A stretch of 20,070 nt of DNA from DATDAH01 sp036525535 (GCA_036525535.1 DATDAH010000161.1:1-20070); one strand, 5' to 3'. Positions 1-7,603 are shown, numbered from the stretch's first letter. Numbers and translations are program-made. Notes: generated from the sequence alone by a model not told the origin.

Positions 1-456
1 ATCGCTCGGGCGTCCGACGATCCCCGCGCCTTCACCCTGCTCATCCAGGTGCTGGGGCTCTTCGAGTCCGGCTACCTGCAGGCGGGCATGGGGCTGTTCC
101 AGATGGACGTCGGCCACCTGTCGGCCGACGAGGAGGCGATGGCGTTGCGCCTCGCCGATGCCTTCCGCCGCGGAGCCCGAGCGGCGTGGTCCTACAACGA
201 CGCCCACGGCACGGACACCGGCATCGACTTCCTGGCCGAAGACTGGTTCGCTCACGCCGACCAGACCCTCGAGGAGGTCCGGGCCACCTTCTTCCTCGAC
301 GGCCCGGCGGCCAAGTCCGACGAGGCGGTGGCGGTCGGGTCGGTCGGGCCGTGGGAGGCGGGTGGCATCTCCCCGTACCAGGCCCAGGCGGGGCGGGACC
401 GGGCCGAGGCCGAAGGTCGACCGTACGACGCCTACGGGGCGACACCGGCTCCCTAG
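1..456 (+). CDS. Unrecognised protein, C-terminal part (5' end outside window)
   Basis: The frame is open from the first base of the window and ends with TAG at 454-456, so about 151 codons of a longer gene are visible. I do not recognise the family. The visible part looks mostly helical and acidic: an alternating hydrophobic stretch near the window edge (LLIQVLGLFESGYLQ), then a Glu/Asp-rich region with several Trp and Phe residues, and a low-complexity Ala/Gly/Pro end. No signal peptide, membrane segment or catalytic motif is visible in this part. A GTG at 49 could be an internal start, but the frame keeps a coding-like composition up to the edge, so I treat the gene as truncated by the window. 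Its stop codon is also the first half of the putative murI -10 element. Confidence 0.6.
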   Translation: MARASDDPRAFTLLIQVLGLFESGYLQAGMGLFQMDVGHLSADEEAMALRLADAFRRGARAAWSYNDAHGTDTGIDFLAEDWFAHADQTLEEVRATFFLDGPAAKSDEAVAVGSVGPWEAGGISPYQAQAGRDRAEAEGRPYDAYGATPAP

Positions 457-459
457 GCT
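454..459 (+). promoter_or_regulatory. Putative -10 element (TAGGCT) of murI, leaderless
   Basis: TAGGCT fits the actinobacterial -10 consensus TANNNT. It ends 6 nt before the murI GTG start, so transcription would begin at or within a base or two of the start codon. The first three bases are the stop codon of the preceding gene. No Shine-Dalgarno sequence lies between the hexamer and the start. Inferred from motif and spacing only. Confidence 0.5.
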
Positions 460-465
460 GCGGCG

Positions 466-1269
466 GTGCAGGCTCCGATCGGGATGTTCGACAGCGGCTT
501 CGGTGGCCTGACCGTCGCGCGGGCGACGATCGACCTCCTGCCCGCCGAGGACCTGGTGTACGTCGGCGACACGGGGCGCTATCCCTACGGGCCGCGGTCC
601 CAGGGCGAAGTCGCGGGCTTCGCCGAGCAGATCACCAAGTACCTGGTGGCCGAGCACGACGTGAAGCTCGTCGTGGTGGCCTGCAACACCGCGGCCGCCG
701 CCGCGCTGGCCCAGCTCCAGGCCGACACCCCGGTACCGGTCATCGGCGTGATCGAGCCCGGTGTCCGGTCCCTGGTGAGTGCCACCCGGAACGGCCGCGT
801 GGGTGTGATCGGCACCGTGGGCACGATCGGCTCGGGGGCGTACCAGCGAGCCGTGGCCGGCACGGGGGCCGTGGTCGATCCGGTGTTCGCCGCTTGCCCC
901 GGCTTCGTCGAGTTCGTGGAGCGGGGGGAGGCCGACAGCGACCAGGTCCATGTCCTGGCCGAGCGCCTCCTCGCTCCGGTCCGGGAGCGCGGCGTCGACA
1001 CGCTCCTGCTCGGCTGCACCCATTACCCGTACCTGGCTCGGACCTTGTCCGATGTGATGGGCCGGGGGGTCGTCCTCGTCTCCTCGGCTGACGAGACGGC
1101 CTTCGCCGTGTCCCGGGCCTTGGCAGATCTGGACCTCCGGCGAGACGATCCGGACCGGGTCGGATCGCACCGGTTCGTGTCGTCAGGGGACGTGGGCTCC
1201 TTTGCCCGGCTCGGCCAGCGCCTGTTGGGCCCCGAACTGGTCGACGCCGAGGGCGTGACGTGGGGCTGA
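466..1269 (+). CDS. murI: Glutamate racemase
   Basis: Interconverts L- and D-glutamate without PLP, supplying D-Glu for peptidoglycan stem peptides in the cytoplasm. The protein has 267 aa, normal for MurI. It carries the N-terminal DSGFGGLT motif (catalytic Asp9), the YVGDTGRYPYG loop (about 32-42), the first catalytic cysteine Cys73 in VACNTA, and the second in LLGCTHYP (Cys184, with His186). The GTG at 466 is chosen because it sits directly before the first beta strand and lies 6 nt after a TANNNT hexamer. It is first in an operon with an MBL hydrolase (overlapping by 10 nt), rph and rdgB, the same order as murI-Rv1339-rphA-Rv1341 in mycobacteria. All key residues are present. Confidence 0.96.
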   Translation: MQAPIGMFDSGFGGLTVARATIDLLPAEDLVYVGDTGRYPYGPRSQGEVAGFAEQITKYLVAEHDVKLVVVACNTAAAAALAQLQADTPVPVIGVIEPGVRSLVSATRNGRVGVIGTVGTIGSGAYQRAVAGTGAVVDPVFAACPGFVEFVERGEADSDQVHVLAERLLAPVRERGVDTLLLGCTHYPYLARTLSDVMGRGVVLVSSADETAFAVSRALADLDLRRDDPDRVGSHRFVSSGDVGSFARLGQRLLGPELVDAEGVTWG

Positions 1270-1997
1270 GCCTGACCGTTCTCGGCTGCGGCGGGACTTA
1301 CGCCGGGCCGGACAACGCCTGCAGCGGCTACCTGCTGCGGACGGCCACGACGACCGTCCTGGTCGACCTCGGCTCCGGCTCGCTGGCCAACGCCCAGCGT
1401 CACATCGACCTGACCGATGTCGACGCGTTCGTCCTGACCCACGAGCACCCGGACCACTGGCTGGACCTGCCCGTGGCCCGCAACGTCTACCGGTACGTGC
1501 TCGACCGCACCGGCGTGCCGGTCTTCACGACGGCCGGTACCAAGGCCCTGGCCGTTCCTTTCTGTCGGGACGCCACCTTCGCCTGGACGACCATCGCCGA
1601 CGGCGATCGGGCCACGATCGGCGACATCGCCTTCGGCTTCAGTCGCACCGACCACCCGGTCGAGACCCTGGCCGTCCTCGCCGAGGCCGATGGGGCCTCC
1701 GTCGTCTACTCCTCGGACACCGGGCCGGGTTGGTCGCCGCTGGCCTTCGGCATCCGGCCCGACCTCGCCCTGCTCGAGGCCACCTTCGGGGGCGGGCACA
1801 GCCTCCCCGTCCACCTGACCGCCGCCGAGGCGGGGGACCGGGCGGCTGCCGTCGGGGCCCGACAGCTGGTGCTCACCCACCTCCTGCCCGGAACGGACCC
1901 GGCCCGCCAGAAGGCCGAGGCCGAGGAGGCGTATGGCGGCCCGGTCACGGTGGCCGAGCCGGGCATCACCTTCGCGGTCGAGGCCGAGCGGCGATAG
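1260..1997 (+). CDS. MBL-fold metallo-hydrolase, possible cyclic nucleotide phosphodiesterase (Rv1339-like by position)
   Basis: Metallo-beta-lactamase-fold protein of 245 aa. The metal motif HxHxDH is at His61, His63, Asp65 and His66, followed by His132 (DHPVET), Asp153 (SSDTGP) and His207 (LTHLLP), a complete two-metal set of the RNase Z/phosphodiesterase-like branch. It begins with GTG inside the end of murI, overlapping by 10 nt, so it is probably translationally coupled. In mycobacteria the protein in this position, between murI and rph, is Rv1339, reported as an atypical cAMP phosphodiesterase; substrate here is inferred from synteny and fold only. Alternatives are RNase Z-like or another phosphodiesterase activity. 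There is no signal peptide, so it should be cytoplasmic. Confidence 0.85.
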   Translation: MGLSLTVLGCGGTYAGPDNACSGYLLRTATTTVLVDLGSGSLANAQRHIDLTDVDAFVLTHEHPDHWLDLPVARNVYRYVLDRTGVPVFTTAGTKALAVPFCRDATFAWTTIADGDRATIGDIAFGFSRTDHPVETLAVLAEADGASVVYSSDTGPGWSPLAFGIRPDLALLEATFGGGHSLPVHLTAAEAGDRAAAVGARQLVLTHLLPGTDPARQKAEAEEAYGGPVTVAEPGITFAVEAERR

Positions 1998-2008
1998 ACA
2001 CAGCGGCC

Positions 2009-2761
2009 ATGAGCAACCCCTCGCCCTCGCCCCGCGCCGACGGCCGGCTCCCCGACGAGCTCCGCCCGGTCTCCTTCGAGCGGGACTTCACCGACATGTC
2101 GGCCGGGTCGGTCCTGGTCACCTTCGGCCGGACCCGGGTGCTGTGCACGGCGTCGATCGAGGACGACGTGCCCCGCTGGATGCGAGGGAGCGGCAGGGGC
2201 TGGGTGACCGCCGAGTATTCGATGCTTCCCGGCTCCTCTCCCGAGCGGATCCGCCGCGAGGTCAAGGACGGCAAGCCCTCGGGCCGGACCCAGGAGATCC
2301 AGCGCCTGATCGGGCGGTCGCTGCGCTCGGTCTGCGACATGGTCGTGCTGGGGGAGCGGTCGATCATGGTCGACTGCGACGTGCTCCAGGCCGATGGGGG
2401 CACCCGCACGGCGTCGATCTCCGGGGGCTACGTGGCCCTGCACGACGCCCTCAGCCGTCTGGTGGCCATCGGCGACCTCACCGAGCACCCGCTCACCGAG
2501 AACTGCGCCGCGGTGTCGGTCGGCATCGTCGGCGGCCGTCCACTGCTGGACCTGCCTTACGTCGAGGACGCCAAGGCCGAGGTCGACATGAACGTGGTGA
2601 TGACGGCCAGCGGCCGCTTCGTCGAGGTCCAGGGCACAGCCGAGGGCCTGGCCTTCACGCGGGGCGAGCTGGACGAGCTGCTCGACCTGGCCGGGGGCGG
2701 CATCAACCAGATCATCGAGCTCCAGAACGAGGCCGTCGCCACCCCGCCATCGCCCCGATGA
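2009..2761 (+). CDS. rph: Ribonuclease PH
   Basis: Phosphorolytic 3'-5' exoribonuclease that trims the 3' ends of tRNA precursors, releasing nucleoside diphosphates; the family forms hexameric rings. It has 250 aa, typical length. Family signatures are visible: an N-terminal RADGR segment (about 9-13), VLVTFGRTRVLCTAS, GWVTAEYSMLP, the phosphate-site region GRTQEIQRLIGRSLR, DCDVLQADGGTRTASISGGYVAL, and the C-terminal LDLPYVEDAKAEVDMNVVMT followed by EVQGTAEG. The ATG at 2009 places RADGR at the usual position; the upstream extension of the frame is antisense-like Arg/Pro-rich sequence overlapping the MBL gene. It lies 11 nt after the MBL gene. A weak TAGACA hexamer (1995-2000) overlaps that gene's stop and might be an internal promoter. 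Its stop overlaps the rdgB start as ATGA. Confidence 0.95.
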   Translation: MSNPSPSPRADGRLPDELRPVSFERDFTDMSAGSVLVTFGRTRVLCTASIEDDVPRWMRGSGRGWVTAEYSMLPGSSPERIRREVKDGKPSGRTQEIQRLIGRSLRSVCDMVVLGERSIMVDCDVLQADGGTRTASISGGYVALHDALSRLVAIGDLTEHPLTENCAAVSVGIVGGRPLLDLPYVEDAKAEVDMNVVMTASGRFVEVQGTAEGLAFTRGELDELLDLAGGGINQIIELQNEAVATPPSPR

Positions 2762-3348
2762 AGCTGGTGATGGCCTCGGCCAACCCGGACAAGGTGGCGG
2801 AGATCGCCGCCATCCTCGGCGACGCCGTCGAGCTGGCGCGCCGTCCGCCTGGGCTCGCCGACGTGGTGGAGGACGGCGACACCCTGGAGGACAACGCCCG
2901 ACTCAAGGCCGTCGCCGTCTGCGAAGCGGCAGGGGTCGGTGCCGTCGCCGACGACACGGGCCTCGAGGTCGACGCGCTGGGGGGCGCACCCGGGGTCTAC
3001 ACGGCCCGCTTCGCGGGTGAGGACGCCGTCTACGCCGACAACGTGGCCAAGCTGCTGACCGACCTGGCCGTCGTGCCGGAGGAGGAGCGGGGCGCCCGCT
3101 TCCGGACGGTCGCCCTCGTGCACTTCCCCGACGGCACCGAGGTGGTCGCGGAGGGGGTGGTCGAGGGTCGCATCGCCTCCGAGGCCCGCGGCGACTGGGG
3201 CTTCGGCTACGACCCGCTCTTCATCCCGGCCGACGGTGACGGCCGCACGTTCGCCGAGATGTCGGCGGACGAGAAGCACGCCGTCTCCCACCGCGGCCGG
3301 GCCTTCCGCGCCCTCGCCCAGTTGCTCGAGGCTCCCTCCGGGCCCTGA
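2758..3348 (+). CDS. rdgB: RdgB/HAM1 non-canonical purine NTP pyrophosphatase
   Basis: Hydrolyses dITP, ITP, dXTP and XTP to monophosphates and pyrophosphate, keeping deaminated purines out of DNA and RNA. The 196-aa protein has the family's usual length and motifs: N-terminal SANPDK (about 7-12), ADDTGLEVDALGGAPGVYTARF in the middle (catalytic Asp in the DDTGLEV strand-loop), GDWGFGYDPLFIP, and the C-terminal SHRGRAFRAL base-recognition segment. The ATG overlaps the rph stop in an ATGA junction and has no clear Shine-Dalgarno, so translation probably depends on coupling to rph. This is the last gene of the murI operon. Its stop lies 11 bp from the stop of the convergent PLP enzyme gene. Confidence 0.95.
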   Translation: MKLVMASANPDKVAEIAAILGDAVELARRPPGLADVVEDGDTLEDNARLKAVAVCEAAGVGAVADDTGLEVDALGGAPGVYTARFAGEDAVYADNVAKLLTDLAVVPEEERGARFRTVALVHFPDGTEVVAEGVVEGRIASEARGDWGFGYDPLFIPADGDGRTFAEMSADEKHAVSHRGRAFRALAQLLEAPSGP

Positions 3349-3359
3349 CCACGGCGGCG

Positions 3360-4355
3360 TCACCAGTGGCGGAGGTCGATCGGCCACTCGTCCACGACCT
3401 CGTCGCCGTGGACGAGGTGGAAGCGTTCGTGCAGGGCGATGGTCGGGTCGCAGTGGGCGGGGATCACCTGGAGACGCTCGCCGACGGTCGGCGTCCAGCC
3501 CTCGTGCGGGATGAAGACGATGTGCTCGTCGGAGCAGTAGAGGACATCGGCCCCCTCGACGGTCGGGTCGCCGTGGTCCATCGCCAGTGACTTGACCCCG
3601 GCGTCGGCAACAGCCGCCCCGGGACTCGTGGAGATCACGGTCGACGCCACCGTGATCGCCTGCCGGAACGGGAGGTCGAGGGCTGCGTAGGCCGTGTCCA
3701 TGACCAGGTAGCTGCCGGCCTGGAGCTCGGTGACCGTGTCGTTGAGGTCCCACGAGCCGGTCCCGCCCCCCGACACGACCTCGCCACCGACGGCGTCGTG
3801 GGCGATTCGGGCCCGCTCCATGGCGCCTTCGACCAGCTCGCCGCGGGTGGCCCGGTCGGGGTTGAGCACGGCGTGGGCCTCATAGGCCATGACCCCCCGG
3901 ACCACGAGCCCGGCCGCCCGTGCCCTGTCCGCCAGGCGGCCGGCTTCGGTCGGCTCACAGCCGCAGCGGAAACCGACGTTCACGTCGATGAGGACCTCGG
4001 GCACGCCGCCCCGGGCCGCGGCGTCGACGGTCGCCTCGGAGTCCACGGCCACCGTGACGCGGTGGCCCGCCTCGACCAGAGCGCCCAGCCGGGCGGCGTC
4101 GAGCACCTCGTTGGCCAGCAGGAGGTCCCTCCCCAGCCCGGCGCGGGCCAGGCCCTCCATCTCCCGGATCGTGGCGCAGCAGAAGCCCGGGTGCCCGGCC
4201 TCGGCCAGCCGGGCGGCAACCGCCGTCGACTTGAAGCACTTGGCGTGGGGCCGCAGCGTCGTCCCCGGCCACCGTGCGGCCATGGTGGCGAGGTTGTGCT
4301 CGAACGCGCCGAGGTCCAGCAGCAACCCGGGGGTGGGGAGATCCGCCACCTGCAC
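3360..4355 (-). CDS. D-threonine aldolase-like PLP enzyme (alanine racemase N-terminal fold type III)
   Basis: Predicted fold type III PLP enzyme of 331 aa: an alanine-racemase-like N-terminal barrel plus the C-terminal domain of the D-threonine aldolase/D-serine dehydratase family. The N-terminal LPTPGLLLDL segment is typical. The PLP lysine is expected at Lys39 in RPHAKCFK. Near the C-terminus, PAHCDPT gives His301-Cys302-Asp303. The His-x-Asp pair matches the divalent metal site of D-threonine aldolase, whereas D-serine dehydratase uses His-x-Cys, so aldolase activity (D-threonine to glycine and acetaldehyde, or another D-beta-hydroxy amino acid) is favoured. The GTG start at 4353-4355 follows a TAGGTT hexamer by 6 nt. 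It is divergent, across 24 bp, from the cyclase/ATPase gene and convergent with rdgB. The physiological substrate is unknown. Confidence 0.87.
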   Translation of the reverse strand: MQVADLPTPGLLLDLGAFEHNLATMAARWPGTTLRPHAKCFKSTAVAARLAEAGHPGFCCATIREMEGLARAGLGRDLLLANEVLDAARLGALVEAGHRVTVAVDSEATVDAAARGGVPEVLIDVNVGFRCGCEPTEAGRLADRARAAGLVVRGVMAYEAHAVLNPDRATRGELVEGAMERARIAHDAVGGEVVSGGGTGSWDLNDTVTELQAGSYLVMDTAYAALDLPFRQAITVASTVISTSPGAAVADAGVKSLAMDHGDPTVEGADVLYCSDEHIVFIPHEGWTPTVGERLQVIPAHCDPTIALHERFHLVHGDEVVDEWPIDLRHW

Positions 4356-4361
4356 CCCTGC

Positions 4362-4367
4362 AACCTA
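4362..4367 (-). promoter_or_regulatory. Putative -10 element (TAGGTT, minus strand) of the D-threonine aldolase-like gene
   Basis: Read on the minus strand, TAGGTT matches TANNNT and ends 6 nt before the GTG start at 4355. It shares the TA step at 4366-4367 with the plus-strand hexamer TACGCT of the divergent gene. I could not identify a convincing -35. Confidence 0.5.
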
Positions 4368-4371
4368 CGCT
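4366..4371 (+). promoter_or_regulatory. Putative -10 element (TACGCT) of the cyclase/ATPase gene
   Basis: TACGCT matches TANNNT and ends 8 nt before the chosen GTG at 4380, supporting that start and a leaderless mRNA. It overlaps by two bases the opposite-strand -10 of the divergent gene. Confidence 0.5.
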
Positions 4372-4379
4372 GCCGCGTC

Positions 4380-7300
4380 GTGGAGCGAAGTCGCGTCGCG
4401 TCGGTGCTCGTCGTCGACCTCGTCGGCTCGACCGAACGCTTGGTCGCGCTCGGGGACGAGAGGGGCAACCGGGATCAGGTCGGGGTGCTCGCCGCGTTCT
4501 CGGGCGCGATCACCGATGCCGGGGGCCGTGTGGTCAAGGACATGGGCGACGGGGTCCTGGCCGTCTTCGACAGCGTCCGCCACGCAGTGGCCGCCGGCGT
4601 CGACCTGCAACGGGCGACCGACGGCTTGCCGCCGGTCGGTGACCGGCCCGCCCAGGCTCGGGTGGGCGTCTCGGTCGGCGAGGTCGGCCTTCGCGGGGAC
4701 GACCTCGTCGGGCTTCCGGTGGTGGAAGCCGCTCGCCTCTGCAGCATGGCTTCCGCGGGCCAGGTCCTGGTCAGTGACGTCGTGCTGGCGCTGGGTCGCC
4801 TCGATGTCCCGACCCGGCCGGTCGGGTCGCTCGAACTGAAGGGCCTCCCCGAGCCGATCGCCGTCTCGGAGGTGCTCTGGGAGCCGCTGATCGCCCGCCC
4901 GCCCCTTCCCGCAGGCCTCGTCGGCACCGGCCTGCCCTTCCGCGGACGGGCCGAGCCACTCACGCTCCTGCGTCAGGCATGGGCGGCGGCCCGCGCCGGC
5001 GCGGGTGGGCTGGCGCTGGTCTCCGGCGAGCCGGGGGTCGGCAAGACCCGCCTCTTGGCGACACTGGCGGAAGAGGTCCATGACGACGGGGCCCTGGTTG
5101 CGTACGGGAGGTGCGACGAACTGTCCGCGCTCACGTACCAGCCGTTCGTCGAGGCGTTGCGGGGCCTGTTGGTCGCCGAGGTGTTGGATCCGGTCCCCGA
5201 AGGGCTTCGCTGGCTCCTGCCGGAGCTGGCCTCGGGGGGTAACGGGGCCGGGGACTCGGGACGAGCCCAGGTCGAGCTCCTCGACGGTGTGGTCGCCGCG
5301 GTGCGGGGGGCCGCGAGGGGACAGCCGCTGCTCCTCGTCCTCGACGATCTGCACTGGGCCTCCGGCTCGACCCTCGCCGTGCTGCTCCACCTCCTCGGGG
5401 CACTGGACGGTGTGCCGGTGCTCGTAGCCGGCACCTACCGGGACACCGATGTCGATCGCCGTCATCCCCTGGGCGTGGCCTTAGCGGACATGCATCGCCT
5501 CGACCCGGTCCACGTCGCGCTGACCGGGCTCGACGACGACGAGGTGGTGGAGGTCCTGCGGGCTGCGGCCGGCCACGAGCTCGAGGAGGACGGCCGGCAG
5601 CTGGCGCGCGCGGTGCGCCAGGCGACGGGTGGAAACGCCTTCTTCATCGGTGAGCTGCTGGCCAGCCTGGTGGAGCAGGGGGCATTCGAACAGAGCGACG
5701 AACGATGGCGCCTCGCCGGGGACCTGGCCGACCTCGGGCTGCCGGAAGGCATTCGCGACGTGCTCGGTCGGCGCCTGTCCCAACTCCCCGACGGAGCCGA
5801 CGAGGTCCTCGCCATGGCCGCGGTGATCGGCCGGGCCTTCGACGTCCGCCTGCTCGCCGAGGTCGGCGATCGTGGCATCGACGAGGTCCTGGACGCGGTG
5901 TCGGCCGCGGTCACCGCCCGCCTCGTGATCGAAGACACCGACCTACCCGGTTGCTTCGCCTTTGCCCATGCGCTCGTCAGGCAGGTGCTCCTGGAGGAGC
6001 TCTCGCTCATGAAGCGGGCCCGCCTCCATGAGCGCGTCGGTGACGCCGTGGCCGCCCGCGCCGGGGAGGATCCGGTGCAGTTGCGCTCGGCGGCACTCCA
6101 CCTGCTCGAGGCCGCGCCGTTCGACACCCTTCCCCGGGCCCTGGCCCTCGTCCGTCGGGCCGACGAGGCCACCGTTCGTCCCGTCCCCGCGGAGACGTTG
6201 GCCATGGTCACGGCCGTGAGGCGGGCGGTGGACGACAGCGATGTACCGCCGTCGGAGGACTTGGCCATGGTGTTCGTCGAGGGGGCGATCGCCGAGTTCA
6301 TGTCGGGGAACCGCGATGCGGTGGCCCACTATGCGCAACGAGCCGTTGACGTGGCCCGGGAGGCCGGGGCTGATGCTGCCTTCGCCTCGGCCGTCGCCGT
6401 CGGGGGGCAGGCGACCGGCTTCGGGCTCGACCTGCAGTTCCTCCCCCTGATCCCCGAGGCTTTGTCCTTGGTCGACGCCGACGCCCCCCAGCGACTGGCC
6501 CTCATGGCCCAGGCCCACCTGGCCGCCTGCTTCTTCGCCGACGGGACGGACCCGGTCACCCGCACCGAGACCCTCGTGACCGAGCTGGAGGCTGCGCACG
6601 GGCAAGGCCCGGTTGAAGGGTTGTCGGCCGGCATCCAGGCGATGGCCTGGTGGATGGCGCCGTGGGGTTATCTGGCGGTCGCCGACCTGGACCGTCAGAC
6701 GGAGCTCGTGGCCCGTGCCGTGCAGTGCGCGACCGAGCTCGACCACGGCGGACCGGAGCACCTCGCCGGGGCGTACGCCGCCTTCCGGCGTGGTGACCGG
6801 GCAGGCGTGGCTGATCACATCGTCGGACTGGCCGAGGGGGACCAGAGCCGGGACATCCCTCTCTACCTGGCCGCGGGCGCGCAGAACGAGGCCACGCTGG
6901 CCCTGTTCGAAGGGCGGCTCGGCGACGCCCCCGACTTGATCGACCGAGTGGCGCTGGCCGTGCCCAGGGAGCCGATGTTCTTGGCCGGAGTGGCCTGCCA
7001 GCGAGCCTGGTTGGCCTATGTCGGGGGCCGATTCGGTGACGTTGTGGCCGCCGGCGAGGAGATGGCGGCGCTCTTCCCGTTCCCCCGCCTGGTCGCGGCG
7101 ACGCGAGGGTTGTTCGCCCAGGCGGCGGGCGACCTCTCCGTCCGGAGGTTCTTCGACCAGGCCTGGCTCGACGGCATCGAGACGATCGGTCGCGACTGGT
7201 GCTGGGTCGGCACGGTTCACGCTCTCGGTGAGTTGGCGGTGGCGCTCGACGATCGCGAGCGGGGCGCCGGGGTGGAGGAGGCGCTGCAGGCGTTCGGTGG

Positions 7301-7490
7301 CCAGTTCGTCCTGACGGGCTGCATGTATGTGTCGGGATCGGTCGACGCCACCCTCGGTCGACTGGCCCGCCTCCGGGGCGACGACGTCGAGGCTCGTCGA
7401 CGGTTCGAGTCTGCGCTCGATCTCGAGGAACGCTCGGGCGCCGTCCTCTTCGCCGAGCAGACCCGCCGGGAGCTCAGCCGGGACGGCTAG
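4380..7490 (+). CDS. Class III adenylate cyclase domain fused to AAA-type ATPase and helical repeat region
   Basis: A 1036-aa signalling protein. The cyclase homology domain spans residues 1-160: metal Asp13 (VVDLVGST), Lys53 and metal Asp57 (KDMGDGVLAVF), and Asp108 (RGDDLVG). Lys53 with Asp108 suggests ATP rather than GTP. In the motif usually read VNxAARL the sequence is VVEAARL, so Val115 replaces the transition-state Asn while Arg119 remains; activity may be reduced. A P-loop GEPGVGKT (216-223) and Walker B LLLVLDDLHW (about 316-325) define a STAND/MalT-like ATPase domain. The remaining 600 residues are Ala/Leu-rich and helical, TPR-like. No LuxR-type HTH is evident at the C-terminus. 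GTG 4380 is chosen because it precedes the first beta strand and follows a TANNNT hexamer; the longer upstream frame is antisense to the neighbouring gene. The effector and output are unknown. Confidence 0.88.
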   Translation: MERSRVASVLVVDLVGSTERLVALGDERGNRDQVGVLAAFSGAITDAGGRVVKDMGDGVLAVFDSVRHAVAAGVDLQRATDGLPPVGDRPAQARVGVSVGEVGLRGDDLVGLPVVEAARLCSMASAGQVLVSDVVLALGRLDVPTRPVGSLELKGLPEPIAVSEVLWEPLIARPPLPAGLVGTGLPFRGRAEPLTLLRQAWAAARAGAGGLALVSGEPGVGKTRLLATLAEEVHDDGALVAYGRCDELSALTYQPFVEALRGLLVAEVLDPVPEGLRWLLPELASGGNGAGDSGRAQVELLDGVVAAVRGAARGQPLLLVLDDLHWASGSTLAVLLHLLGALDGVPVLVAGTYRDTDVDRRHPLGVALADMHRLDPVHVALTGLDDDEVVEVLRAAAGHELEEDGRQLARAVRQATGGNAFFIGELLASLVEQGAFEQSDERWRLAGDLADLGLPEGIRDVLGRRLSQLPDGADEVLAMAAVIGRAFDVRLLAEVGDRGIDEVLDAVSAAVTARLVIEDTDLPGCFAFAHALVRQVLLEELSLMKRARLHERVGDAVAARAGEDPVQLRSAALHLLEAAPFDTLPRALALVRRADEATVRPVPAETLAMVTAVRRAVDDSDVPPSEDLAMVFVEGAIAEFMSGNRDAVAHYAQRAVDVAREAGADAAFASAVAVGGQATGFGLDLQFLPLIPEALSLVDADAPQRLALMAQAHLAACFFADGTDPVTRTETLVTELEAAHGQGPVEGLSAGIQAMAWWMAPWGYLAVADLDRQTELVARAVQCATELDHGGPEHLAGAYAAFRRGDRAGVADHIVGLAEGDQSRDIPLYLAAGAQNEATLALFEGRLGDAPDLIDRVALAVPREPMFLAGVACQRAWLAYVGGRFGDVVAAGEEMAALFPFPRLVAATRGLFAQAAGDLSVRRFFDQAWLDGIETIGRDWCWVGTVHALGELAVALDDRERGAGVEEALQAFGGQFVLTGCMYVSGSVDATLGRLARLRGDDVEARRRFESALDLEERSGAVLFAEQTRRELSRDG

Positions 7491-7494
7491 CGGG

Positions 7495-7579
7495 TGCGGG
7501 CGAGAGGACTCGAACCTCCAAGGGGCAGTGCCCCACCGGGACCTAAACCCGGCGCGTCTTCCAGTTCCGCCACACCCGC
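7495..7579 (-). tRNA. tRNA-Leu (anticodon UAG)
   Basis: The minus strand folds into an 85-nt class II tRNA. The acceptor stem GCGGGTG pairs with CGCCCGC (one G-U), discriminator is A73, the anticodon stem CCGGG/CCCGG encloses loop TTTAGGT (anticodon TAG), there is a long variable arm (GGGGC/GCCCC), and the T arm GGAGG-TTCGAGT-CCTCT. The 3' CCA is not encoded. The mature 3' end lies 4 bp from the stop codon of the convergent cyclase/ATPase gene. It is divergent from clpP and probably shares a bidirectional promoter with it. Confidence 0.97.
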
Positions 7580-7597
7580 GTGGCAACCGATGGGCCA

Positions 7598-7603
7598 ACG
7601 GTA
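7598..7603 (-). promoter_or_regulatory. Putative -10 element (TACCGT, minus strand) of tRNA-Leu
   Basis: TACCGT on the minus strand matches TANNNT and lies 18 nt upstream of the mature tRNA 5' end, leaving a leader of roughly 11 nt for RNase P removal. It shares the TA at 7602-7603 with the clpP -10 element on the plus strand. Confidence 0.45.

Noticed and set aside
3798..4379. N-terminal extension of the cyclase/ATPase reading frame
   Set aside because: It is antisense to the D-threonine aldolase-like gene, and the cyclase domain begins right after the GTG at 4380.
5943..7598. A 551-codon minus-strand frame antisense to the ATPase region
   Set aside because: Antisense-type composition, and it runs through the tRNA-Leu gene.
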